Shown here piece by piece: positions 22,777 to 33,324 of a stretch of DNA of 64,000 bases; the first letter of the stretch is position 1, and each line of letters opens with the position of its first letter. The translations under genes were made by a program, and so were the position numbers. Under the pieces are notes generated by a model. That model was not told the DNA's origin, did no database searches, and saw nothing but the letters and a program-made list of their open reading frames with translations. This stretch comes from Nicotiana tabacum (lineage: Eukaryota > Streptophyta > Magnoliopsida > Solanales > Solanaceae). The DNA is taken from positions 158,521,436 to 158,585,435 of the forward strand of contig NC_134087.1 in the NCBI RefSeq assembly GCF_000715075.1. The letters are read 5' to 3'.

Positions 22777-25700
22777 TGTTGATACCCAATTTTCCCCATA
22801 TATTTTTAATACATATATATACTTTCAAAATAGCACATATGCAGTTATAAGCATGCATAAGCATTTTAATAATTTTTTAAAATCTCCAAATTGATTTATT
22901 TCTTCCCTTTTTATTTATAAAACTTCCAATGATTATCCTTCAAATTATTTTTTATAGTGATTTGGTCATCTAAATTTTTATTTATGCCAAAATATTATTT
23001 AAATATTTTTAATGCATTTTTTATAATTGCCTTTAAATTTTTTAGGCTAAATTGCATATCTTTGCAATAATAGCCCTACTAATGCATAATTACGTTATTA
23101 GTACGTAAAATGATCTTTTATATTTTTAAAATGTTAAACAACTATTTAAATCATTTTATTACACAAAAATATTTTTTAGAAATAATTTATTATTTTTATA
23201 AATTATATAGGATTAAAAGTGGCTATTTAAAACCTAGCCTATTTTTATTTCAATTTCAGCCTTAATTCTGACCCAATACCCAGTCCAACTTTTAAACCTA
23301 AACCTACCTAGGCCCAATACCCATCCGCCTGACCCGATTCGCCCCCAAAAAACCTTTTAATCTCGGCCGTTGATCATAGAGATCAACAACCACAAACAAC
23401 CATTCCTAAAATAAACCTAAAAGACCCCCCCCCCCAAACCCTATCGTTTCTATACTATCCGCTACCCTGAAACCCCTCTCTGTTCTCAAACGCTCTCAAC
23501 CTAACCCTAATCCAATCTCACTGACCCTCATCTATGGCTATCTCCGGTGGTTTCTCACCACCTCCTAGGCCTCCAATGGTCTCTCTCACGTTATTCTTGC
23601 CATCTCCAGGGCCCTCAAGGGACCAGGGCTAGTGACTTGTATCTATGGTTCCTCCCTCGCCTGTTTCAGGCCATTCCAGTGTAATTACGAGTAAGATTGT
23701 CCTATATTGCTTACGATCTATGGGTTTCTCAGTATGTTTCTTCATCTCGGTGTCGTTCTCTTCGAAACCCTAATTTTTGTTTTCTAAAACTCTTAGATCT
23801 ATACAGATCTGAGGTGATTTGGGTTTGTTTTATGTCAGTCTTACAACAACCTTAAGATTCTTTACAAGAATCGTATGATTTTCAAGTGATTTTCATCTTT
23901 TCCTAAAACTAGGGTTTCTGGAATTTCTTTTTAAAAGTTGTTTGATGATTTTTGTGCTTAATCTTCTGCTTCTCATATATTTTGACTGATTTTATGAGTC
24001 TGCTACAACCTTAATTCGCTTTTACCAAAAGCCCTAATTTTTTGGGGTTCTTCGTTTTGTTTCTGAGTGTTAGTACATCTGATTGTATTCTTGCTTTGGG
24101 TTCTTGTGATTTCTCGTGATTTTCTTGTCTTAATATGCTTCTACTGAATTTCTTAGTTCGGTCTTTCACTAATTTTATGTGCTTGTGTTTGTCCTAACTA
24201 TTCATGTTAAGACCTATAACATTCTCCTTGAATTAGTCTCGTTCTAACTATTTGTTTTGTTAAAGTTATGTGGAATCCTGACTATTCATGTTCTACCTTA
24301 TTTTATATGTTAAACATGCTGACTCTTTCATGACTTTCTCTTTGATTATTCTAAATTCCTTATTTTTTGGTTTGATTTGAACACTTTCCTTTAAGCTTTT
24401 GATTCTTACATCTCTACTCGATTTGATTGAATTGCTTGCCTTAATTAATTTTCCTTTGCCTTGTTTGTATTTTGCTGATTCTTACTGATTTGTTTCCTTA
24501 ATTAAAACTTCTATTCATTTACCCCTAAGTACCTACTCTATACTGAACCTTACTTGATTCCTTTCCTTACATATTTAGCATGCTTTACCGTTGATCTAAA
24601 TTGTCCCTTGATTAAGGGAAAGACTTGTTGATTTACATGTGACTTCTCTGATTGTCTACTTAATTGATCTCTTACCTTATTTGTTAAGATTTTGATTACT
24701 ATATAAACCCCCTCTTATTTTAATTTCTGAACAACGAACATTAGTTCAAAAAAAATCACTACTCTATGTTTGCTTTACTTCCACAATATTAGAAACCATG
24801 CTTATAGGATCTAAATGGCTTTAATAATAGAAATCATGCCTATAGGGTCAAAATCATCCTTATAATTAGATATCATGGCTATAGAACTTAAAATCAGTTT
24901 ATTTTATATTAGTTCATTCTGAATTGGTTTAATCAACCGTCCGCTTTTTTAAATGAGCTTTCAAACACTGCCTCAAATTAATACCTCTAGAAAACATGTC
25001 TATGGGGTCTCAAGTTATCTGTTTTAAAACTGTTCACTATTTTACTGCATTCCTAATCAATGTAGATATCATACTCTTAGGACGCCACTATTATGCGCAT
25101 AGGCAAGCCTCTAGGGCGATTTAAATTCTGCAACTATGAAACTGTGCTTTATTATTTAAAACTGTTCAGATTTAACAGGTCTAAATTAGTAGGCAAGCTA
25201 AATAGGATTTTGACACTCCGTCCTAATTCAATACTGTATAATCCCTACTCACCTAGATATCATGTTCTAGGATTTTCTCTTAAACACCTGGCTGTTGTTT
25301 GAAGACGTGCATTTACTTATTATATTTGTGGAGGTGTTTGTGAGCCTGTAATTTGTTCTCTTTAAATGCAGTCCTAATTGTTCTTGATTGACGCCTAAAC
25401 TTTTATCCTTTTAAAACCTTAGGAAGGTCTAGAACTGTCCAAAAGTAGAGGTCCTAAAATACCTCCAGGGCCATGAGGAAGGGACAGGTAGTGCACACAT
25501 AAGACATTTTCAAGGTTGCTAGAGCGCTTTAGGCTATGACCAAGGGGAGGGAATTGGGTAGTAAGGATATGATGACTACGCGCTAATGTCACATGTAGAC
25601 CCTCATTGAGGAGTATTTACCGGGCATTGTGTGGGGTGATACTATAGGCTAACCAACCTAGGACCCCTCTTTCCCAATTACCGATGTTTAAACTTTACTT

Positions 25701-26082
25701 TTCTATATGTATGCAACTTGTTCAAGTCTTTTTTATATCTCATTACTTGAGTCATACAATGTCCAAAACATGCCTTTATTTGTAAGTATGTGTTTAAATC
25801 GTATATTTGATAAAGGACTAATTCGTAAGTATAAGTTCGGCCGGAACCCACCGTTGTGGACCGAGAGGGGTGACTAACACCTTCCCCTCAAGGTTATTTC
25901 GAGCCCTTACCCTAAATATCTGGTAATACAAACCAGTCCATGAGTTAATTACTCTAGGTGCCCTAACGCACCTTAATTCGTTAGGTGGCGACTCTTCAAA
26001 TACCCAATTCCCAAAAGGAAATGAGTTGTTCCCAATGAATGTCAAAACCCGGACTCCGCGAGGAGAAAAAGTGGTCGTGACA
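22777..26082 (+). mobile_element. Solo LTR of a gypsy element, 3306 bp
   Basis: Starts TGTTGATACCC and ends GGTCGTGACA. It is flanked on both sides by the 5-bp duplication GAATG (22772-22776 and 26083-26087). No internal region is present, so this is a solo LTR formed by recombination between the two LTRs of a former full element. The string GTGGCGACTCTTC near its 3' end and the overall style suggest a Tat/Ogre-related family, but different from the host element. It contains a TATA box (24700) and six dispersed AGAWATCATG-type motifs. ORFs inside are short and unsupported. Confidence 0.93.
24700..24708 (+). promoter_or_regulatory. Candidate TATA box of the solo LTR
   Basis: TATATAAAC in the context GATTACTATATAAACCCCCTC is the best TATA match in this LTR, about 1.9 kb from its start. 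It probably marks the U3/R boundary region. Confidence 0.55.
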
Positions 26083-26087
26083 GAATG

Positions 26088-26515
26088 AACTAACACCTTC
26101 AGCTAACAAGCATCAAAATTCAGATCAGAGCCCGCATGAAGAACCAACCAAGACTCAAGATCAAGCTTCAGAAGACTCATAGATAGGAATCTTGTAACTC
26201 GTAGCTGATAGGCTGAGTTAGTCTTTTTAATCTTGATTTTTGATGTAATAACAGGATCGTGGATCGGAACCTCGACGGAACGGCACCTCAATCGGCTCTC
26301 CACCTCGGTATACTCCATCAATGTTCCTACTTCTGAATTACACGTGGCCTGATTCCTTTATAGCCAAGGATATGTAGGCAGCTCAGATACCAGGGCTCAG
26401 TCACATTCTCCTCTCTTTTAGTTTTGGGTCTCTCAAAATAAGGGTCAGGTCAAAAAACATGTCTCGTCGTTCTTTGTCTGAAAATACTTCGTGTTTCTGG
26501 TCAAAGAGGGGCAGC
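26088..26515 (+). other. End of the Ogre-like internal region with polypurine tract
   Basis: Noncoding continuation after the solo LTR. It contains copy 4 of the bipartite module (26336-26384). The polypurine tract AAAGAGGGGCAGC (26503-26515) directly precedes the 3' LTR. Confidence 0.9.
26336..26384 (+). repeat. Bipartite module, copy 4
   Basis: AATTACACG at 26336, CTGATTC at 26349, GATATGTAGGCAGC at 26369, then CAGGGCTCAGTC. Confidence 0.75.
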
Positions 26516-28052
26516 TGTAGACATGTAATTTTTGACCCTCCCCAAGATTTCACACATTTTAGCGTAAATATTTAGTTTAGGTTTAGTATCACTATTTTAA
26601 ATAGTTTTGACGCTTTTACTTAATTTTATCACAAAAAATAAAAATTACAAAAATATTTTTCATATTTGGTTTAAAGTCAATAAGTATTTATATTTATAGT
26701 ATTGTAACATTTGAAAATGCAAAAATTAGTTTCACTTTTAGTATTTAGTTTTAATTAAGAGTGATTTTTATACTTTATAGATACATTATATTATTTGGTC
26801 TTCTTATCCAAAATTCAAACCCAAAAGACATGGTGTAACCCAATTTTCTAAACTCAAGCCCATAATTCCTAAGCCCATACTCCTGTAACCTAAAAATAAC
26901 CCTAAAACCCTAGATATAGATTAGATTTTTTACACAAGAAGGGAGGAGGGATCAACCATTTTTTGACATTAGACCTAACCCTAGGAATCCCCCATCAGCT
27001 TCTTCTTAACAGAAGACAAAAACCTTAGCCCTAGCTAAGAGCTCTCAGCCGTTTCTGATAAAAAAACCGGCGGTACACCAGATCTCCCTTCAACAAGACC
27101 AGTAGCTTCACCACCATGGCACACCAGTTCCTTGACGACGGGAAGCACCATGAAAACGCTGTCCCTCACCACTAAAAGCTTGTCAGAAAATAGTAGCGGC
27201 TAAGCTTCAGCACACCTAGGACCCTTCTCCATCTCCTTCACACTAGCGACCCCCCCTCACCGTTCATCTTTCGGAATAAAAACACAGAGCCGTTCCCCTT
27301 CATCTTCTTCACCATCCCTTTCTTTCTCAAAACATCACTGCCGCGACCACACACACACGCACACATGAGAAACATAGGCTGAAGCTAAAAAGAATAAACG
27401 AAAAAATGTGGGTTCGGACAGAAATTGAGACAAGAACTTAGGATAGAGTTTGACTAAAGTTCGAGTTTTCTGTTGAAGTTGCCGATGAGTTTTCTCCGGT
27501 CGTGGTCATATGCACTGTCGAGGTCCAAAACAGTCATGGTCATGGTCATTATAGAGGTCTAATTCTAAACTTTTCTTCATTATCTTTTCTCATGTGGATA
27601 TACTGTATTTACTTGCTATCGTATCCTTAGCTATTGTTACGCGGATGATTTGCCTTCTCTGTTTCAAATTGGTTTAGGTGATCTTTGTTTTTTTTATGTT
27701 TTAAGTTTTTAAGTATAAAGAAATATTCTGCAAATATAAATATGTGTTGAAGAACAAAAGCTACCTAACATGCTAATGAGTTCAGTCAGAGCATTTTATC
27801 AATGTGTATTTGATTGTTTCACTTAAGTGACTCGTGAGGTCAGTATTTGGCAAAGAGAATCTTATTAATTGAAATTAAGTGCAATATGGATTTTGGTCTC
27901 AGTTTATGAAATAAATTGGATTTAACACTAGATTTACTAATGTTTTATTTTTCAACCGACAGTAGCATGTTTTAAGCCTATCACACGTGGGTAGACAAAT
28001 TTTCCGGTGCGTAAATAATCATCATGACTATGGGTACGGTTCCCGTGGTATA
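26516..28052 (+). repeat. Ogre-like 3' LTR, left part (1537 bp)
   Basis: Collinear with 12117 onward of the 5' LTR, starting TGTAGACATG. It breaks at GGTATA (28052), where Tat copy A begins, and resumes at 38605. The two parts total 2035 bp against 2034 bp in the 5' LTR. Confidence 0.93.
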
Positions 28053-28797
28053 TGTATGCAACAAAATCAGGAGGGCCGATTTCTTGCTATTAGTTCATTT
28101 CAGAAGAATACCTCGAGGCCTCAAGGACGCGAAGTTGTGGCCGAGTTCCCTCCCTCGAAGCTCGTCGAGGCTCGACCTAAAGGGGATGCCGATCGAGGTT
28201 AGAGTAAAAATGGGGATTCCCAAGGCACGCGGCTAAGTCTGACAAAGCTGGCCTGTCTAGAGCCTGTATCAAGGTGTCACATCTAGCCGTCCCATCTCCA
28301 TACCTTTACAATTAATTCATTTTGTACTATGTTGAATTTCCCCTCCTATATAAAGGGGATCCTTACCACTTTGTAAGGGGCTGCTGTTGCTCCAACTATT
28401 CTACACAAGATCAATAAGAACTCTTTCTTTTCTCTTTAACATATTCTCTCGATACTATTGCTATTGCTTATTACTTTCATACTTGTTCTTCATTTATTGC
28501 TTGTTATTGGCCATAAAGAGCCTCATTTAATTATATCCTAACTGTTAACCCCTTCCCGATTATCCCCGATAGCTCAAGCCCGAGCCCAGGCAGCGACCTC
28601 GAGGCCCCTCATCGGTTAGTCCGAGGCCCGGACAGCTAATCCCTTGATTTGATTATAACTCAATTTTAGCTCGCATTTCATATTTTATCTTCACATATCT
28701 AGCATCAACTGCTTTAACAAGTAGCATAAAAATAGATCACATATTTTTGGAGTCCCATCAACAAATTTAATTATTATTACCATTTTCACGGTAAACA
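28053..28797 (+). repeat. Copy A 5' LTR, 745 bp
   Basis: TGTATGCAAC ... CACGGTAAACA. It matches 37840-38599 along its length and, in reverse, the copy B LTR at 51805-52551. Confidence 0.95.
28347..28354 (+). promoter_or_regulatory. TATA box in the copy A 5' LTR
   Basis: TATATAAA in the context CCCTCCTATATAAAGGGGATCC, about 295 bp into the LTR. It is conserved in the 3' LTR near 38137. It is followed at +50 to +90 by the pyrimidine-rich region where transcription would start. Confidence 0.7.
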
Positions 28798-28800
28798 GTT

Positions 28801-28818
28801 TAGCGCCCACCGTGGGGC
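28801..28818 (+). other. Candidate primer-binding site of copy A
   Basis: TAGCGCCCACCGTGGGGC begins three bases after the LTR. The equivalent in copy B is at 51785-51801. The family form is TGGCGCCCACCGTGGGGC; I do not assign the tRNA donor. Confidence 0.75.
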
Positions 28819-28915
28819 TAAAAATAATAGTGATTATTTTCTTGCTGGTTTCGTTACACAATGCAAGTTATCTTTCACACTTTTTCTTGTCCAAGATCTC
28901 CGTTTTCAGGTCAAA

Positions 28916-30420
28916 ATGTTTGGCTTAGTGAACAACATTGAGAACGACAACCTTGAAAACCATTGATAAAACGGTATGGTTGTTCCAGTTATTGGCGCGC
29001 CACTACAGTACCTCGACAACACGCCTGGACCGATTCCAATGGAAGCGGGTTCACAAGACGCACAACAGGTCGACGAAACCTCACACACCGACAGGAGCAT
29101 ACAATATGGCGACTAACAGGAAGCCCGAAAAACCCCAGCTCGGGAAGAACGGTAAGTTAGGCTTCATGTTATTTTCAAAATATTGCAGGCACAACAGTTG
29201 GCTATGGTAGCACTGGAAGCTACTCCCCCGGCCGAACAGGTACCAGAGAGGTTGAGCAACAATGGATTGGTAGATGATCCTGCCATCATAAATATGATCG
29301 AGGACCTCACTAAAAGGATCGAGTCGGGCGAGAAAATGATAACAACCAACGACAAGAAGACTAAAACCTATAACTTTAGGGTCGACCAAGTCCCGGCGCA
29401 CCCCCGGTCCCGAAAGGAATAGATTCGAAGAAGTTCGTGCAACGGCTGTTCCCAGAGGAAGCAGCTCTGAAACCCATTCCAAAGAAGTTTAGAATGACAG
29501 AACTCCCAAAATACAACGGGACCTTAGACCCCACCGAACACGTCACTGCCTATACATGTCCAGTGTAAGGCAAGGACATAAAAAACGATGAGATCGAGTC
29601 TGTCTTACTGAAGAAGTTCGGAGAAACGCTCTCGAAGGTGGCCATGATATGGTATCACAACCTAGCTCCCAACTCCATAGAATCATTCACCATTCTAGCA
29701 GACTCCTTCATAAAGGCACACACCGATGCCATCAAAGTAGCAAGAAGGAAGTCCGACGTATTCAAGATTGAGCATATGGAAGATGAAATGCTGCGAGAAT
29801 TCGTATCTCACTTCTAGAGGGAACGAATGGAACTACCCCCGGTCTCCAACGACTGGGCGGTGTAGGCCTTCACTCAAGGCCTGAATGAATGAAGCTCAGT
29901 GGCCTCAAGGCAGCTGAAAGAGAATCTGATCGAGTATCCCGCTGTAACCTGGTCGGACATCTACAACCGGTATCAGTCTAAGATCATGATCGAGGATGGC
30001 CAGCTGGGAGCCCCCTCGGGCTCAGTATACCCAAGCAGGCTCCTGGCAAAGGAGCCGAAACCAAACAAAGAAAGATATCAATCGTATATCAAAGTTAGAG
30101 GAATACCCCGAGGTGCAACATGCCTCGCAATGATCGGAGAACGGATCGAGGACAGGATCCTCGAGGACTCATCAACAGAAGCAGATTTGATGAAAACACA
30201 GGGCCAACAGGGGTGCCTTGCCTATCAGAATATAATGTCAACGTTGATGTATCAGAGATCATGTTTACCATCAGCAAACCAGGGACATCGAATGGCCCAG
30301 GCCTATTTGGTCGGATCCTTCCTAGAGGAATCACAACTCAATATGTGAACTTCATGATATGCACGGCCATAGGACCGATGATTGTCACCAGCTCCGAAAG
30401 GAGATAGCCAGACTACTCAA
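28916..30420 (+). pseudogene. gag: Copy A gag, broken
   Basis: The ATG at 28916 aligns with the copy B gag start at 51686. The frame is stopped after 16 codons (TGA) and carries many later shifts and stops. Recognisable segments: a spacer helix DLTKRIESGEKMI near 29310, the capsid core with MTELPKYNGT and MIWYHNLAPNSIESF (about 29490-29690), FTQGLNE near 29875, and VTWSDIYNRYQSKI near 29945. A nucleocapsid knuckle of the form CELHDMHGHRTDDC lies near 30343-30386. The order and motifs are those of gypsy Tat-lineage gag. The 149-codon stretch at 29899-30348 is the longest open part. Confidence 0.85.
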
Positions 30421-30711
30421 TACGAGAATTTTTGAGCGATCGGGCTAAAATTTAGTTCCGAGAAAGAAAGGAGGCCAAAAAGAATGAAGCAAATGAGCCA
30501 TGACATGTCATCATAATATTGGAGGAGCGTCGACACTCCCCAGGAACCTGTGATGAGTAGAACAAAAATATCCATCATTAGAGAAAAACGAACCCGGGGA
30601 TACGTACTCGAAGATGCCCTCACATTCAGCGAGGAAAACTCTGAAACATCGCCCCAACCACGTAGTAACGCACTGGTAACCTCTTTCCTCGTTAATTCAT
30701 TTTGAATAAAA

Positions 30712-31134
30712 CATATGCTCATGGATCTAGGTAGCTCGGCCAACATTATCGGGTTGAGGGTAGTAGAGCAGCTCGAACTGCTAGACCAAATCATTCACGC
30801 CTCTCGAATCCTTAACAGATTCAACACGTCGATCGAAACAATGAAAGGAGAGACCATTCTCCCAGTCAGCATGGCCGACGCAGCCCAAAACGCTAAATTC
30901 CATGACATCAAGGGAGACATAAGGTATAATGACTTATTCGGACGACCGTGGGTGCACTGCATGAGAGCGGTACCATCCACTCTTCATCAAACGATGAAAT
31001 TCCCAGCAAAGGAAGAAATTAAGACCATCTATGGGGAACAACACGCAACACGTAACGTAGCGCCAGCACCAACATCTCCACTCTCGAAAGAGCCAAAGGA
31101 TAATCAAACTACATCTTCGGCTGAGCCCGATTAA
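30712..31134 (+). pseudogene. pro: Copy A retroviral-type protease region
   Basis: MLMDLGSSANIIGLRVVEQL carries the D-x-G-S-S active-site variant of Tat-lineage proteases (usually DPGSS). It is followed by GETILPVSMADAAQNAKFHDIKGD and the conserved FGRPWVHCMRAVPSTLH. The domain is complete, but sequence immediately after it (from 31135) is noncoding. RT, which should follow in the same frame, is absent. This supports a deletion of the rest of pol, not gradual decay. Confidence 0.85.
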
Positions 31135-33324
31135 ACATAGCGGAGGACCGTACCGAGTCCTCACTCCAAACAATAGGGACACATCGGACCTCAGAACATC
31201 ACCGACGCTCCCTACGATAAGGTAAGACCACCTCCCTTTTTTTCATTATTTTACACTAACCCATACGTAGGTGCCCGATCAGGGCAGTCGAAAGTACTAA
31301 CCCAACCCGAAGATCTCAAGGCCTCAACGACATCTATTGTACTCTTTTCCTTCGGCCAAGCTTCTATCCCGAAGAGGATTTCACCGGCAAGGTTTTGATG
31401 AGGCAATGAAAACGCGCTACCTAAGGAGGATCCAACAAGCGTACGAGGCTTCTTTCGCAATCAACTTCGAACACTGGAGGGCACCCCTTGAGAGGTCATC
31501 CACTCGGAAGAACTAGGGAACAACAAACAAGGTTCCAATAGGAAATGATGTACAGGTCCAAAAGGTCAAATGAACCGTGTCCGCATAAGCCGGGCTCACG
31601 GCAACAAAACAACATGTACTTATGCCAAACAATCGAAGAATATCTTTCACCAAAGCATCTCATGCTCCTAAGAAAATCCAGTATTTTCACAACAAGGATC
31701 CCTCCACCGAGAACTCCCCAAAATACTCAGACACTAGCATCAATAACTCGGCACCTGCATGGCCTCAGGGTCGGAATTTTACACTCATAAGCCCTCAACG
31801 AGGTAGCACGGAAATCACGAAACATCTCCAAAAGGGAAAAATGTCCCGAACACTCGGAGACTGGCATCGCTAACTTAGAAAGCACATGACCCTAGGGTTG
31901 GAAGCTCCAAAATCGTAAGCCCACAATGAGGCAATTCTGAGCTCACGAGTAACGGTACTGAGCCTAAGCAAACTCGATGACTCGGAGACTATCTCCAACC
32001 GCCACTCATTTAAAAGCCCGAGGCTATAAGACCCCGAGCGGGCAGACTCGGTCTAGTATGACCTATCTAAGGCAGCAACAAAACTATAAGACCTCAAGCA
32101 AGGCATGAATCATACATGTACCAAGTATCAACAAAACTGTAAGACCTCAAGCAAGGCATGAATCATACTTGTACCAAGTATCAACAAAACTGTAAGGCCT
32201 CAAGCAAGGCTTGAATCATACTTGTACCAAGTATCAACAAAACTTTAAGACCTCAAAAGGCATGAAAATTTTGTAAGACCTTACTAAAGGCATAAACTCA
32301 ATCCCGAAGTTTAGGCTATATGTCGCATTTGTAAGACTCCTGAAAGGGCATACCCTCGATATAAACACCTAAATTACTACACTCAGGATCAAAAATAGCT
32401 CCGGCCAAACACAAATGACCATGGTCATATGGCTGTACCATCCAAATTAATGCGACTCGGTGACGCTTGACCGTCGCTATAAAATCACTGGCCATTACTT
32501 CGAATCTACTTCGAAAAGAGCCGATTAAACAGGCTACCGTCGACAGGCAAAAGAGCTTCAACCATGTCAGCTCCAAATTACAAGGCTTCGAGCTACTCAG
32601 CCTACAAGCTAAACCTTTTGAGGTGCTCGAACATCGCCGCAAATGACTTGAAATCGAGGTTCTTCCCAAACCGATGATGGCTCTGGCAAAATCATTTCAA
32701 AAAGTCCTTAACGAGAGGAAAACAAAGCCTACATATGCCTAAGGGAAAATCGTAAGAGACATTGTCGCCAGCCTAATAAGCCTCAGGGCCACATATTAAA
32801 AGGTTGCAATGACAAAAAGCATAAGAGCCACTGCCGCTAGCTTAAAATTTGAAATCTTGAGGGTCAAAATGAGCTCGAGTCGTAACCCGATTCGGAAACC
32901 AAACCCAAAATAGCTAACAATACATGTCTAAGGGCAAGGTGTAAGAGTCGTTGTCGCCAGCCCAAGCAAATACAGAGCTTGAGGGTCGAATGAGCTTGAG
33001 TCGAAGCCCGACTCGGAGACTAAACCCAAAACAGTTGAGCAAAATCGTAAGAGCTCTAACGCCACCTTACAGTAAAGGTTGCATCGACCGAGCGCGTAAG
33101 AGCCTCCGGGCCTGCCTAATGAGCCCCAGAGCCATATCACGAATCTAAGGATTCTCACCAACTCTGAAACCAGTCCACCTGGTCAGAAGCAAAGCATAAA
33201 AGGGCAAAGAAGAAATAAAGCCTTAAGTTTTTTTACATACGTGAAGAGATACATTCTCCATCTACAAACATGCTCTTAAGGTATCACATACAAGATGGCA
33301 AAGCCTATGCCCCGCCCCTTAGGG
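31135..33324 (+). other. Copy A noncoding region between protease and antisense gene
   Basis: No conserved coding sequence. It includes the 3' flank and likely 3' UTR of the antisense gene. Several repeats occur, including a 53-bp tandem repeat (32076-32265) and degenerate ~120-bp units around GTAAGAG(C/T)C...GCC (32815-33060). The collinear region in copy B is 47907-50050 in reverse orientation. Confidence 0.75.
32076..32265 (+). repeat. 53-bp tandem repeat, three and a half units
   Basis: CAACAAAACT starts at 32076, 32129, 32182 and 32235, an exact 53-bp period. Each unit contains TAAGRCCTCAAGCAAGGC and GTACCAAGTAT. Confidence 0.92.
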
